In this document: piece after piece, positions 10,382-18,919 of the stretch
How positions within the stretch are numbered: the first letter of the stretch is position 1
Layout of the letters: the number at the start of each line of letters is the position of its first letter
Origin: Chromatiales bacterium
GTDB taxonomy: Bacteria > Pseudomonadota > Gammaproteobacteria > JAGRCI01
Assembly: GCA_020445565.1 (NCBI GenBank)
Contig: JAGRGI010000095.1
Coordinates: 1 to 40,456, forward strand
Direction: 5' to 3'
DNA length: 40,456 nt
The notes under the pieces: model-generated
Told to the model about the DNA's origin: nothing
What the model saw: only the letters and a program-made list of their open reading frames with translations
Database searches by the model: none
Position numbers and translations under genes: made by a program

Positions 10382-10823
10382 ATTGCTCTCCCTCCCCGTT
10401 CGGGTAGTTTGTGGATAATGATTACGCCCTGCCCGTATCTTGGCGGCATCCCGAACAGGTCGGGCCAAACCGATTACAATCTGGGATAGGACGGCATTTT
10501 GCCACCGCGAGGCCGGCATACCGGCAGTTTCAGGCGGGGCAACCGTCAACAGGCACTCCACCGACATACCGGATGAATCGAAGGGGTAGCGACAAACACC
10601 TGAGTAATCCTTAGTCGCGCAAGGCGATCTGCAACGAGCGATTCGACCCGATGCGGAATGCCCCGGAACCTAAGGCTTACGTTACTGCGACGCCCTTGCC
10701 CCTCATGCCCCACGGTGCTTGAATTGATCGCGGCAGCCAGTAGAGTATGGCAAATTCGTCGCAATCGACACGGCATTTTTCTATGTTTGTATTGCGCGAG
10801 TCGACACGCAGCAGAGAAACAAT
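10382..10823. other. divergent intergenic region between gnd and glgA
   Basis: 442 bases that must hold the promoters of both the gnd operon and glgA. I can point to no convincing -35/-10 pair. A possible glgA element is TTGATC followed 16 bases later by TATGGC around 10725-10755, and AGAGAAAC precedes the glgA start. Open frames here are extensions of gnd or unsupported. Confidence 0.45.
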
Positions 10824-12320
10824 ATGAAGATACTTTTCGCGGCCAGTGAAGCCTACCCGCTGGCCAAGACCGGGGGTCTGGCGGATGTGGCGGCCAGCCT
10901 GCCGGCTGCGCTGAAACGCCTGCGCAATGACGTTCGCCTGATCCTCCCGGCCTACCCAGCCGCGAAGGAACGCATAGAAAAACCCAAAACAGTCGCCTCT
11001 CTGGAACTTCCCGGAGTGCACGATACGGTCCAGCTCATCGAAGGCACCCTTCCCGACAGCTCGGTGCGCACCTACCTGGTGGACATTCCGAGCCTGTTCG
11101 AACGCCCCGGCGGACCGTATGCGAACACCGATGGCGAAGACTGGAGCGATAACCCGGCCCGGTTCGCTGCCTTCTGCCGCGCCGTGGTGGCGGTTGCCAT
11201 GGACCGGGCGGGGCTGGACTGGCGCCCCTGCCTGGTACATGGCAATGACTGGCAGACCGGTTTGGTGGCGCCACTTTTGTCGCTGGAACCGATCAGACCG
11301 GCCACCATCTTCACCATCCACAACCTGGCCTATCAGGGCAACTACCCCTGGCACGTCTTCAATACCCTGAACCTGCCCGGCGAGTGGTGGAATTCGGAAG
11401 CGCTGGAGTTCTACGGCAATTTCTCGTTCATGAAGGGCGGGCTGATGTTTTCGGATTGGCTCACCACGGTCAGCCCCACCTACTCGCGCGAAATCCGCAC
11501 CGCGGAGTTCGGCTACGGCATGGAGGGGGTATTGAGCAAGCGTTCGGACCGGCTTTTGGGCATACTCAACGGCGTGGACAATCTCACCTGGAACCCGGTA
11601 CGCGACCCGGCCCTGGTCAAGAATTACAGCATTCGCAATCTCAAGCACAAGGTGCGCAACAAGGTTGCCCTGCTGGAGGAATTCGGCCTGCCGGTGGACC
11701 GCGAGGCCCTACTGTTCGCCTATGTGGGCCGGCTGGCCTACCAAAAGGGCGTGGATCTGATTCTCGACATACTACCGGAGCTGTTCGACCAGCCGGTGCA
11801 GATGGTCCTTCTGGGCAGTGGCGACAAGGGCTATGAACAACGTTGCCGCGATCTGGCGGCGCAATACCCGGAGCAGTTCGGCGTCTTCATCGGCTACGAC
11901 GAAGGCAAGGCGCACCGGGTGGAGGCGGGCGCGGACTCCTTCATCATGCCCTCACGCTATGAGCCTTGCGGATTGAATCAGATTTACAGCCTGCGCTACG
12001 GCACCGTGCCCATCGTACGACATACCGGCGGCCTGGCCGATACCGTGGTCGACGCCACCCCCAGGGCAATCATGACACGCACGGCCACCGGGTTTGTGTT
12101 CGACGACGCCACACCGGCATCGCTGATGGGGGCCATTCAGCGTGCCATAACCTGTTTCAGCCGGCCGCCGGTGTGGTGGCGCAAACTGGTGGTGGCGGGG
12201 ATGGAGACCGATTTCAGTTGGACGGTGAGCGCACGCGACTATATCGCTCTCTACAAGGATGCCTTGAACGATCAGGGCATCACGCCGACGGATTCCGAAC
12301 AGGGAGCGGATGCGGGCTAA
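10824..12320 (+). CDS. glgA: glycogen synthase (ADP-glucose type)
   Basis: 498 residues, GT5 family. The N-terminus MKILFAASEAYPLAKTGGLA carries the KTGGL motif that binds ADP-glucose. YVGRLAYQKGVDLILDILPE opens the second Rossmann domain, and SRYEPCGLNQIYSLRYGTVP with HTGGLADTVVDA is the C-terminal nucleotide-sugar site. It transfers glucose from ADP-glucose to alpha-1,4-glucan in the cytosol. No glgC, glgB or glgP is in the window. The divergent pairing with the pentose phosphate operon suggests shared control of glucose-6-phosphate storage and oxidation, which is inference. Confidence 0.96.
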   Translation: MKILFAASEAYPLAKTGGLADVAASLPAALKRLRNDVRLILPAYPAAKERIEKPKTVASLELPGVHDTVQLIEGTLPDSSVRTYLVDIPSLFERPGGPYANTDGEDWSDNPARFAAFCRAVVAVAMDRAGLDWRPCLVHGNDWQTGLVAPLLSLEPIRPATIFTIHNLAYQGNYPWHVFNTLNLPGEWWNSEALEFYGNFSFMKGGLMFSDWLTTVSPTYSREIRTAEFGYGMEGVLSKRSDRLLGILNGVDNLTWNPVRDPALVKNYSIRNLKHKVRNKVALLEEFGLPVDREALLFAYVGRLAYQKGVDLILDILPELFDQPVQMVLLGSGDKGYEQRCRDLAAQYPEQFGVFIGYDEGKAHRVEAGADSFIMPSRYEPCGLNQIYSLRYGTVPIVRHTGGLADTVVDATPRAIMTRTATGFVFDDATPASLMGAIQRAITCFSRPPVWWRKLVVAGMETDFSWTVSARDYIALYKDALNDQGITPTDSEQGADAG

Positions 12321-12328
12321 GGCGACAG

Positions 12329-12353
12329 AAAGGGCCTGTCTGTCGGCAGGCCC
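12329..12353 (-). terminator. probable terminator of panD
   Basis: GGGCCTG (12332-12338) pairs with CAGGCCC (12347-12353), 7 bp with an 8-base loop. On the minus strand the stem is followed by TTTCT, a short U-rich tail, so it is best oriented for panD; it also lies 11 bases after the convergent glgA stop and might serve both. Confidence 0.5.
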
Positions 12354-12425
12354 GAGGCAAACAGCTGGAATTTTGGGCGGCAAGGCATCGCGGAGCGGTG
12401 CTTCAATGTCGACTCAACTTGGCGC

Positions 12426-12806
12426 TCAGGCCGCCTGCACCGGGATCTGGTGCCCGGTGCGCTTGATACGGTTTTCGGCGTCCAAATAGACCAGGGTGGG
12501 GTGAAAATCGGCCAATTCCGCTTCTTCGAGCACGCCATAGGCACAAATAATCACCCGATCTCCGGGACTGGCCTTGTGGGCTGCCGCACCATTGACCGAG
12601 ATGACGCCTGAACCTTCTTCGGCTCGTATGGCATAGGTGGTGAAACGCTCACCGTTGGCCACGTTGTAGATCTGAATCTGCTCGTACTCGCGTATTCCGG
12701 CGGTATCCAGCAACACCCCATCAATGGCGCAGGAACCCTCGTATTCCAACTCGGAATGGGTGACCCGCGCTTGGTGGAGTTTGGCTTTCAGCATTGTCAA
12801 CTGCAT
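12426..12806 (-). CDS. panD: aspartate 1-decarboxylase (pyruvoyl enzyme)
   Basis: Starting at ATG 12806 gives 126 residues, the same length as the E. coli enzyme, and puts every known residue at its canonical number: Lys9, Tyr22, the self-cleavage pair Gly24-Ser25 (in [10 protein letters not shown]), Arg54 and Tyr58. An ATG three codons upstream would shift this numbering. The proenzyme cleaves itself to create the pyruvoyl group and makes beta-alanine from aspartate for pantothenate and CoA. It stands alone, without panB or panC. Its likely promoter overlaps a perfect palindrome at 12832-12850. Confidence 0.97.
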   Translation of the reverse strand: MQLTMLKAKLHQARVTHSELEYEGSCAIDGVLLDTAGIREYEQIQIYNVANGERFTTYAIRAEEGSGVISVNGAAAHKASPGDRVIICAYGVLEEAELADFHPTLVYLDAENRIKRTGHQIPVQAA

Positions 12807-12831
12807 CGTCGGCATCCACGCTGTTACTGAG

Positions 12832-12850
12832 CTGGGTATTATATACCCAG
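12832..12850 (-). promoter_or_regulatory. panD -10 element inside a perfect palindrome (candidate operator)
   Basis: CTGGGTAT (12832-12839) and ATACCCAG (12843-12850) are exact inverted repeats with 3 bases between. Read on the minus strand the centre contains TATAAT (12838-12843), a consensus -10 hexamer, about 32 bases before the panD ATG. No good -35 hexamer is visible at 16-18 bases, which fits a promoter needing or excluded by a bound regulator. The palindrome would place a dimeric regulator directly on the -10. Confidence 0.6.
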
Positions 12851-13050
12851 GTAGGAAAACGGTCCCCTGAGGCAGGGAATCCGGCGCCTGAGCATTGGTA
12901 CGATCCCAATTCGACTACTTGGCACCGTAGCAAGACCGTCGACGCTTGCCAAGTTTTGCCGCAGCGCAGCATGATAGCCAATTGGTCTGGATTCGCAAGC
13001 TTTTCCGCGCACTATACCTTAGACACCACAAGTTTCCGGTGATCTTCCCC

Positions 13051-14337
13051 ATGTTACGAAAGATTACGATCAGCACGGCGGCATCCCTTATCGTGCTCGC
13101 CCTGGCCAGTGCCTGCAAACAAACCTCTCCGGGCATTGTGAAAAGCATACCCTGGTATCTCGACGGACAATGGCTGATTGCCGATCTGCACAGCCACACC
13201 CGCTTTTCCGACGGACGTCTGCCGCTGGCCGAAGTGGCGGCAAAAGGCTTCCTCAGCGGTTGTGATGTGCTGGCGATTACGGATCATTCCGATCTCAGCC
13301 CAAGGATCGGCACAGCGAGCCGCGAATATTTCGCGGCCCTGGAGCAAGCCCGCATCGATACCCCTGGGCTCATTCTGCTCGGCGGAATCGAGTGGAACAT
13401 CCCGCCCCACGGAGGTGAAGAGCACGTCTCGGTATTGTTGCCCCCAGACAAGGCCGGCGAGTTATTGGGGATTTTTCGCCACCGTTTCGACGACGTGGCT
13501 CGCCAGAAAGACCAGCCGCCAAGCTCGGCGGATCAGGCATTTCTGTGGTTGGAACAACGGCTTGGCAGCCAAACACCGGGCGTCCTGATCTATAACCACC
13601 CGAGTCGAAAGGCAGAAAAAGGCGAGGATGTGGGCCAACGGCTGGCCCAGTGGACCCGCTCCAACGGCTTGCTGGTGGCGATGGAGGGCGCACCGGGCCA
13701 CCAGCGATCGAGCACGGTTGGCTCCTACAAAGGTACAGTGAAGACAGTCGACGGTTGGGACCCGGCGACATTTCAAGTAGGCGGGGAATGGGACCGGCTA
13801 TTGGACCAGGGCAAGGATCTGTGGGCCGCTCTGGCAAATTCCGATTTTCACAACGAAACCATCGACTATCTCCCCTGCAGCTACTCCCGCACCCATCTGA
13901 GGGTTCCGGAACGCAGTGCCGCGGGGGTGCTTGCAGCCTTGCAGGCCGGCAGCTTTTGGGCCGATCACGGGCATTTGCTGGAGACGCTCGCCTGGTCGGC
14001 GTCGACCAGCAACCCACCGATGACCAGCTTCCCCGCTGAGGTAGCCAGCATCGGCGACGGCCCGATCGACGTCAACCTATCGCTTTCCCGTGGTGAGGGA
14101 GGCGCCAGCCTGACACTTGCCGTAGAACTGATCGGCAATTGCGCCAGTGGAAAACCAGAAGTGATCGCCAGCGCCACCCTCGGACCAGGGCAAAATGCAG
14201 CGCACTGGCGCTTGCCGGACGCCACCAGCGGCGCGGACGGAGACAGTTGTTACCTTCGGTTGCGCGTGCGGGGCCAGAGGGACGAAGGTCCCACATTGGC
14301 GGCCCTCAGCAATCCCATGCGCCTGTTGTTGGACTGA
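13051..14337 (+). CDS. PHP-domain putative metal-dependent phosphoesterase, exported, probably lipoprotein
   Basis: 428 residues from ATG 13051, chosen because it gives an export signal (MLRKITISTAASLIVLALA, then SACKQ). The open frame reaches 12946, but the extra 35 residues are not signal-like. Cys20 in LASAC could be lipidated, although -3 is Ala rather than Leu. The PHP-type metal motifs are present: IADLHSHTRFSDG with the H-x-H pair, then LAITDHSD, followed by GIEWNIPPHGGEEH, NHPSRK and a late NSDFHNE. PHP domains are hydrolases for phosphate esters. The exported form points to a periplasmic substrate that I cannot name. A C-terminal beta-rich region of about 110 residues follows. The gene ends 3 bases from the convergent VanZ-family gene. 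Confidence 0.75.
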   Translation: MLRKITISTAASLIVLALASACKQTSPGIVKSIPWYLDGQWLIADLHSHTRFSDGRLPLAEVAAKGFLSGCDVLAITDHSDLSPRIGTASREYFAALEQARIDTPGLILLGGIEWNIPPHGGEEHVSVLLPPDKAGELLGIFRHRFDDVARQKDQPPSSADQAFLWLEQRLGSQTPGVLIYNHPSRKAEKGEDVGQRLAQWTRSNGLLVAMEGAPGHQRSSTVGSYKGTVKTVDGWDPATFQVGGEWDRLLDQGKDLWAALANSDFHNETIDYLPCSYSRTHLRVPERSAAGVLAALQAGSFWADHGHLLETLAWSASTSNPPMTSFPAEVASIGDGPIDVNLSLSRGEGGASLTLAVELIGNCASGKPEVIASATLGPGQNAAHWRLPDATSGADGDSCYLRLRVRGQRDEGPTLAALSNPMRLLLD

Positions 14338-14340
14338 ACC

Positions 14341-16731
14341 CTAACCCGGGTAATGCCGGGCAGGTGCGGTCCTGCCGCGAACAACAGGTTCGTGCCGGCC
14401 TGCCCCTCCCCAGGGGCGCGCAGCGGCGGCAAGCACCGGGCCGCTGAAGGCATGGAATACCCGAATCCCCCAGGCCAGGCTGAGCACCATGCCCAACTGC
14501 ACGACACTCCATCGCATGAACAGGGTTCCGGTATCCAGGCGGTTTCTGCGATCGGGGCCCAGAAAAAAGTCCACACCGGAATAGGTGGCATGGTACTTGG
14601 TGAACCGCTCAACCAAACCCTGATTCAGCAACCACCAACCCAAGGGAACCGCGACGATCGCGGCGACCGCCGCAACCAGCAGCCGTCGCCCCCCTGACCG
14701 CATGGCCCAGCCCAGCCACACCCCACTGGCACTCAGCAGAAAGACCAAGGCATAAAGGTAACCGCCGCCACCCAGCCCGAAAGTCCCGGGCCGCTCGATC
14801 AACTCATTGAGATTGTCGGTGGAGGACTCGTCAAAGGCGATGTACTTGCACAACAACAGCCAGGGAAGGGCGTAAAGCAGGTACTTGCCCAGTTCGGAAA
14901 CCATGCCGGACATGCCGCCCCGCTCACGCACCTTGTACACCGCGGCCTGTAAGGCCACCAGAGCGACGAAAAGCGGGCCGACCAGGGCGACAAAACGCAC
15001 TGCCCGCTCCACTATCGGGAGAATCGTGGTCGAATTCAGGAAGGTGAACACCGACGCACCGAAGTCTCCCCAAACCTTCTCCTGTGTCATGCGGTAATTC
15101 AGTACCGACCCACCGGACAGATCGGCGAGGGTTTCAGCCGTCAGTGCCACCTTCAGGAGCAGGTAGCTGACCAGGGCGGAACCGAATACGGCTACCGGCA
15201 AGGCCAGCAATCCCCACCGGCGCTTCGACAACCAGTGACCGGCAAAGGCAGAACCGGCACCGTTCCAGGCCACAGCGAGAGCGAAAACAGCGATGAACAG
15301 GACCGATCCGCCACCGGAGAACATTTCCAGAACGTTGTACGGAATGCCCGGCAACTCCAATAGCAGACGCAGGACAATAGCGATGACGATCACCCCAGGC
15401 AGCAGAGCCCACAGGGCTGCCTTGATATCTCCCGTGGACAGGGTTAGGTCCGGACGGGCAGGCACACCACGTACGGCCGGCGGCGGCTGTGCGGCGATGG
15501 AGGAAAACGCCGGCAGCGGTTTGCCTTCCCTGGAGGCGATGGACGGCGCATCCAAAACATGCTGTCGTCGGCGCGAATACCGGCCTGATCGGGCGACGTC
15601 TTCGTCCGCGGCCCCGGCCTCCTGGTTCCAACCCGAACGCAGGTAGAAAGCGAGGGCGAGGACATAAAGCATATCGGTGATCTCCGCCGTATGTCCCACG
15701 GAGAAACTTTGAAACACCTCGATCTCCAACACCCAGCCCGTCACCAGGACTGTCGACAGCCACCAGGACAAACGCGACGCCCTTGCCAGCCAGAGCAAGG
15801 CGCCAAACACGAAAAACTTCTCGAACAGATTCTGCACATTGGTCAGCATCGAACCGGTCAGGAAACCCTCGAACGGGATCCATAGAAAACGGTTTTCACC
15901 CAGCTGAACCGGTGTGATCTTGTCAAAACCCACGGCCAGAAACATCAGCACCAGCAGTGTGCGTGCCCTTTGCTCGAACGTGGATGGCCACAGGGCATGG
16001 AGCAGCAGTGCGGCCGCCGCGCCGGATACCTCGCCCAGGGTGAGCCTGCCGCCGACCAGAAACAACTGTGCCACCAGGGTCAGGGGCAACAACCAATAGA
16101 CATGGACCAGCCTTGGACCATCCCGTCCCATCGACTGCCAGAGGCTGATCGCTACCAACCAACACGCCGCATGCAGGAGCGCTTCGCCTGTATCCCACAC
16201 AGGATCGAGAAACAGGGGCTTAAGGGCGTTCTTCACCACCTGAAGGTCTAACGTGGGAACGAAAGGAAGCCACAGTGAAATCAGCCAGGCCAGCAGTAAC
16301 AACAGAGGAAAGGAAAACCGCTGGCTGGCGAAAAAACCGCTGAATCCACGGGCGAAATCCTGCCGCAGCAGCGTTCCGGCACCCACAACCAATCCGAGCA
16401 GGTTCCACCCGACATCCTGCAAGGCGGCGTCACGTGCGATCACCCACAACTGAGCAAGCTGTAGCACGAACGCAAAGAGCGCACCGGTGAGTATCAGAAA
16501 GACAAACCGACCGACGACCGGCGTTCGCGCGGAGCGGGCCGCCATGCCAAACAAGCCATAGGGGACAAACAACGCAACGTTGGACAGAATATCGCCGCGG
16601 CTCGATATCACCCGCCAGCTGCGCCAGAAATTATCCCAAACTGCCGCCGACAACCCGCCCGTATGGAACTCGAAAGGAAAAAGAGAGCCGTAGGCAATCA
16701 AGACCACCGTTAGATAAAACAGGTTCTTCAT
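14341..16731 (-). CDS. large VanZ-family multi-pass membrane protein
   Basis: 796 residues from ATG 16731, where GGGAGAG precedes and the product begins MKNLFYLTVVLIAYGSLFPF, the typical start of VanZ-like domains. The first VanZ-like unit covers about residues 1-130 (GDILSNVALFVPYGLFG, then LQLAQLWVIARDAALQDVGWN). A second VanZ-like unit lies near residues 280-365 (NRFLWIPFEGFLTGSMLTNV, EVFQSFSVGHTAEITDMLYV). A hydrophilic stretch (about 370-430) and a further block of hydrophobic helices complete the protein. VanZ itself affects teicoplanin resistance by an unknown route. Large VanZ proteins occur near exopolysaccharide and surface-glycan genes. Position downstream of the sugar-activation pair fits a role in cell-surface polymer export or modification, but this is inference. 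Confidence 0.75.
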   Translation of the reverse strand: MKNLFYLTVVLIAYGSLFPFEFHTGGLSAAVWDNFWRSWRVISSRGDILSNVALFVPYGLFGMAARSARTPVVGRFVFLILTGALFAFVLQLAQLWVIARDAALQDVGWNLLGLVVGAGTLLRQDFARGFSGFFASQRFSFPLLLLLAWLISLWLPFVPTLDLQVVKNALKPLFLDPVWDTGEALLHAACWLVAISLWQSMGRDGPRLVHVYWLLPLTLVAQLFLVGGRLTLGEVSGAAAALLLHALWPSTFEQRARTLLVLMFLAVGFDKITPVQLGENRFLWIPFEGFLTGSMLTNVQNLFEKFFVFGALLWLARASRLSWWLSTVLVTGWVLEIEVFQSFSVGHTAEITDMLYVLALAFYLRSGWNQEAGAADEDVARSGRYSRRRQHVLDAPSIASREGKPLPAFSSIAAQPPPAVRGVPARPDLTLSTGDIKAALWALLPGVIVIAIVLRLLLELPGIPYNVLEMFSGGGSVLFIAVFALAVAWNGAGSAFAGHWLSKRRWGLLALPVAVFGSALVSYLLLKVALTAETLADLSGGSVLNYRMTQEKVWGDFGASVFTFLNSTTILPIVERAVRFVALVGPLFVALVALQAAVYKVRERGGMSGMVSELGKYLLYALPWLLLCKYIAFDESSTDNLNELIERPGTFGLGGGGYLYALVFLLSASGVWLGWAMRSGGRRLLVAAVAAIVAVPLGWWLLNQGLVERFTKYHATYSGVDFFLGPDRRNRLDTGTLFMRWSVVQLGMVLSLAWGIRVFHAFSGPVLAAAARPWGGAGRHEPVVRGRTAPARHYPG

Positions 16732-16869
16732 GGCTCTCCCGTCGGCTTCCCAGTAATACCGGCACCCCCGTCCCGAGTCAGGGCACTGCGGCGGGCATTC
16801 TCCCACGAATTACCGCGCTTGCGAAAAACCGCGAAACACGCATTCCCGCCAGGAAGAGCTCGGCCGGCG

Positions 16870-17586
16870 CTACACGCCGACCCTGAGGGCCGACGGCTCT
16901 GTGACACGTTCAGCCAAACGGCGCTCGGCGCGCTCAAAATCCCACTGGTCGTCGATGTCCACCGAATCCAGCGGGTCCATCACCCAGGCCCGCGTCTCAC
17001 TGCTGAAAAAGCTCCCGTGCGCTCGCAACCAGTCGATCTGGGCCGCATAGACTGCGCCGTTGAATTGATAGACAGGCGGCAGAGCCTGTCGCCTGGAGGC
17101 GGTAACCGGCTCGGCCAGGAGCGGAACCAGACGCGAGTCCTGCCCCAGGGTAACCATCCAATAGGGGCTCTTTTGCACTTCACAAACACTCACGCAGGCC
17201 GGGGCTCCACCATCGACACAGACCTGCAGACAGGCGTCAATATCCCGGGCCACCCTCAGCGGCGAGGTCGGTTGCAACAAAACCAGGTAGTCAAAACGTT
17301 CGCCTACCGACGCCAGGGCATGCCAAAGGACCTCCATGGATGACGTTTGATCGGTAGCCAGGCCGGGGGGGCGCATAAACGGAACATCCCCTCCCCATTG
17401 ACGGGCCGCGGTAGCGATGTCCGGGTCGTCAGTGGAAACGATCACCCGATCCAGTCGCTTTGCCTGGCTTGCCGCCTGCAAGGTCCAGGCGATCAAAGGC
17501 TTGCCGGCCAGAGGCCGGATATTCTTGCCCGGCAGGCCCTTTGAGCCTCCGCGAGCGGTGATCACCGCCAGCGTCCGCGCACTCAC
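16870..17586 (-). CDS. acylneuraminate (nonulosonate) cytidylyltransferase, PtmB/NeuA-like
   Basis: 238 residues from GTG 17586, which overlaps the previous stop as GTGA; the product then starts two residues before TLAVITARGGSKGLPGKN, the CTP-binding signature of CMP-sugar synthetases. Other motifs are KPLIAWTLQAA, RVIVSTDDPDIATAA, FDYLVLLQPTSPLR and YQFNGAVYA. The enzyme activates a nine-carbon sialic-acid-like sugar with CTP. Because the coupled upstream gene is a CBS-domain nucleotidyltransferase like PtmE, the likely substrate is legionaminic acid (PtmB/LegF role) rather than N-acetylneuraminate. The synthase, dehydratase and epimerase genes of that pathway are not in the window. Confidence 0.85.
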   Translation of the reverse strand: MSARTLAVITARGGSKGLPGKNIRPLAGKPLIAWTLQAASQAKRLDRVIVSTDDPDIATAARQWGGDVPFMRPPGLATDQTSSMEVLWHALASVGERFDYLVLLQPTSPLRVARDIDACLQVCVDGGAPACVSVCEVQKSPYWMVTLGQDSRLVPLLAEPVTASRRQALPPVYQFNGAVYAAQIDWLRAHGSFFSSETRAWVMDPLDSVDIDDQWDFERAERRLAERVTEPSALRVGV

Positions 17587-18635
17587 CCGGCAAATACCTC
17601 GGCATATTCTCGCCCTGCCCGTTCGAAGTCCTCCACTCGACCAATATCCAGCCAATATTCGTGCAAAGGAAAAGCAACGGTGGTCTCACCCTTGGCGATC
17701 AGGGTGCGAAACAGGTCCGGCATGTCGAATGCCCTGTCCTTGGGAATCAGCGGCAGCACCGACGGGTCCAACACATAGATACCGCTGTTGACCAGAAAAC
17801 GTTGTACCGGCTTTTCCTCCAGGGCAAACAAACGCTGCTGCTCCAGTCGAACCACGCCGTAGGGGATTTCCTGCTCGTATTCCCGCACGCACAAGGTGGC
17901 CTGCGCATTGTTCCGTTGATGAAACTCCAGCAGATGTTGAAAATGGGCACGGGTCATAAGGTCGCCGTTCATGACGAAAAACGGCTCTTCGGGCCGTTCC
18001 GGCAGCAGGGCCAGGGCGCCGGCAGTGCCCAGTCGTTGGCGTTCTTCCAGGTAGTTGATGGTCGCGCCCCAACGCGATCCGTCGCCGAAATATTCCTTGA
18101 TCATCTGAGACTTGTAGTTGACCGCCATATGAAATCGGTGAAAACCCTGCTCCAGGAAACCCTCCAGGATGATCTCCAGCAAGGGCCGCGAACCAACCTT
18201 GAGCAGGGGCTTGGGAAGTTCTTCGGTCAACGGGCGCAGACGGCTTCCCAGGCCGCCCGCCATCAGCACCACCAGGTTGGGGCGCGTTTCACCCCGAAGC
18301 AGATCATCCAGGGTCTCCAGCCCCACCAGCACGCCGTTTTCATCCACCAGAGGAATGTGATTCAAGCGCCGTGCCCGCATGCGCGCAAGCACCTGCTCCC
18401 TGGGTTCGTCCGCGGTGGCCAGGGACGGGCGGGTGCTCATGATCCGCTCGACCGACTGATCGGTGCCTATCCCCTTGAGGATACCTCTGCGCACGTCGCC
18501 GTCGGTCACCACGCCCAGCAGATGTCCGGTAGAATCCGCCACCAGACCGATACGCAGACCGCTGCGGTCGATCACAGACAATGCCTGCATGATCGTCGTA
18601 TCCGGCCCGATCAAAACATCTCGCCAATTTGCCAC
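17583..18635 (-). CDS. CBS-domain sugar-1-phosphate nucleotidyltransferase, PtmE-like
   Basis: 350 residues. Residues about 1-118 hold two CBS repeats (IGLVADSTGHLLGVVTDGDV and NHIPLVDENGVLVGLETLDD). From residue 121 a nucleotidyltransferase domain begins: VVLMAGGLGSRLRPLTEELP with the GGxGxRLxPLT signature, then PKPLLKVGSRPLLE, FFVMNGDLM and NSGIYVLDP. The CBS-plus-transferase architecture is that of PtmE, the glucosamine-1-phosphate guanylyltransferase that starts legionaminic-acid synthesis in Campylobacter. The 4-base overlap with the cytidylyltransferase gene supports a joint pathway. The true nucleotide and sugar cannot be read from sequence, so related heptose or glucose transferases remain possible. 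Confidence 0.82.
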   Translation of the reverse strand: MANWRDVLIGPDTTIMQALSVIDRSGLRIGLVADSTGHLLGVVTDGDVRRGILKGIGTDQSVERIMSTRPSLATADEPREQVLARMRARRLNHIPLVDENGVLVGLETLDDLLRGETRPNLVVLMAGGLGSRLRPLTEELPKPLLKVGSRPLLEIILEGFLEQGFHRFHMAVNYKSQMIKEYFGDGSRWGATINYLEERQRLGTAGALALLPERPEEPFFVMNGDLMTRAHFQHLLEFHQRNNAQATLCVREYEQEIPYGVVRLEQQRLFALEEKPVQRFLVNSGIYVLDPSVLPLIPKDRAFDMPDLFRTLIAKGETTVAFPLHEYWLDIGRVEDFERAGREYAEVFAG

Positions 18636-18919
18636 GATAGTGCCCTGAAACAGCTCCTACACCAACCTGTGTCGGCGGCCATGTGCACAACTTTAACCGT
18701 GGGGCGCAGGCTCGTAACTGGGCATCAGTTCACAGATTTCCGGCGGGATTGGCAATATACTGAGACATCAGGCGACGGCTCGGTTTTATCCCGGTGGAGC
18801 ATCCGGAATACGAACCAGACCGTATGAGAAATCGGGGCTCAAAATCAGTTCCGGCAGGCCGATATGCTGGATCAAGACACAAAAACCTGCCCCTAAATCA
18901 CGAGCTGGGGACTTGAACC
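18636..18919. other. divergent intergenic region upstream of the subtilase
   Basis: 284 bases between the PtmE-like gene (minus) and the protease gene (plus). TATACT at about 18757 is a good -10 hexamer for the plus strand but has no convincing -35. GGGGACTTG just before ATG 18920 is the probable ribosome-binding site. Confidence 0.4.

Noticed and set aside
8792-10489. 565-codon plus-strand frame over gnd
   Set aside because: Antisense shadow of gnd; composition (His- and Arg-rich) and lack of motifs do not support a gene.
17661-18827. 388-codon plus-strand frame over the PtmE-like gene
   Set aside because: Antisense to a gene with clear CBS and nucleotidyltransferase motifs; the Gln/His-rich translation has no recognisable domain.
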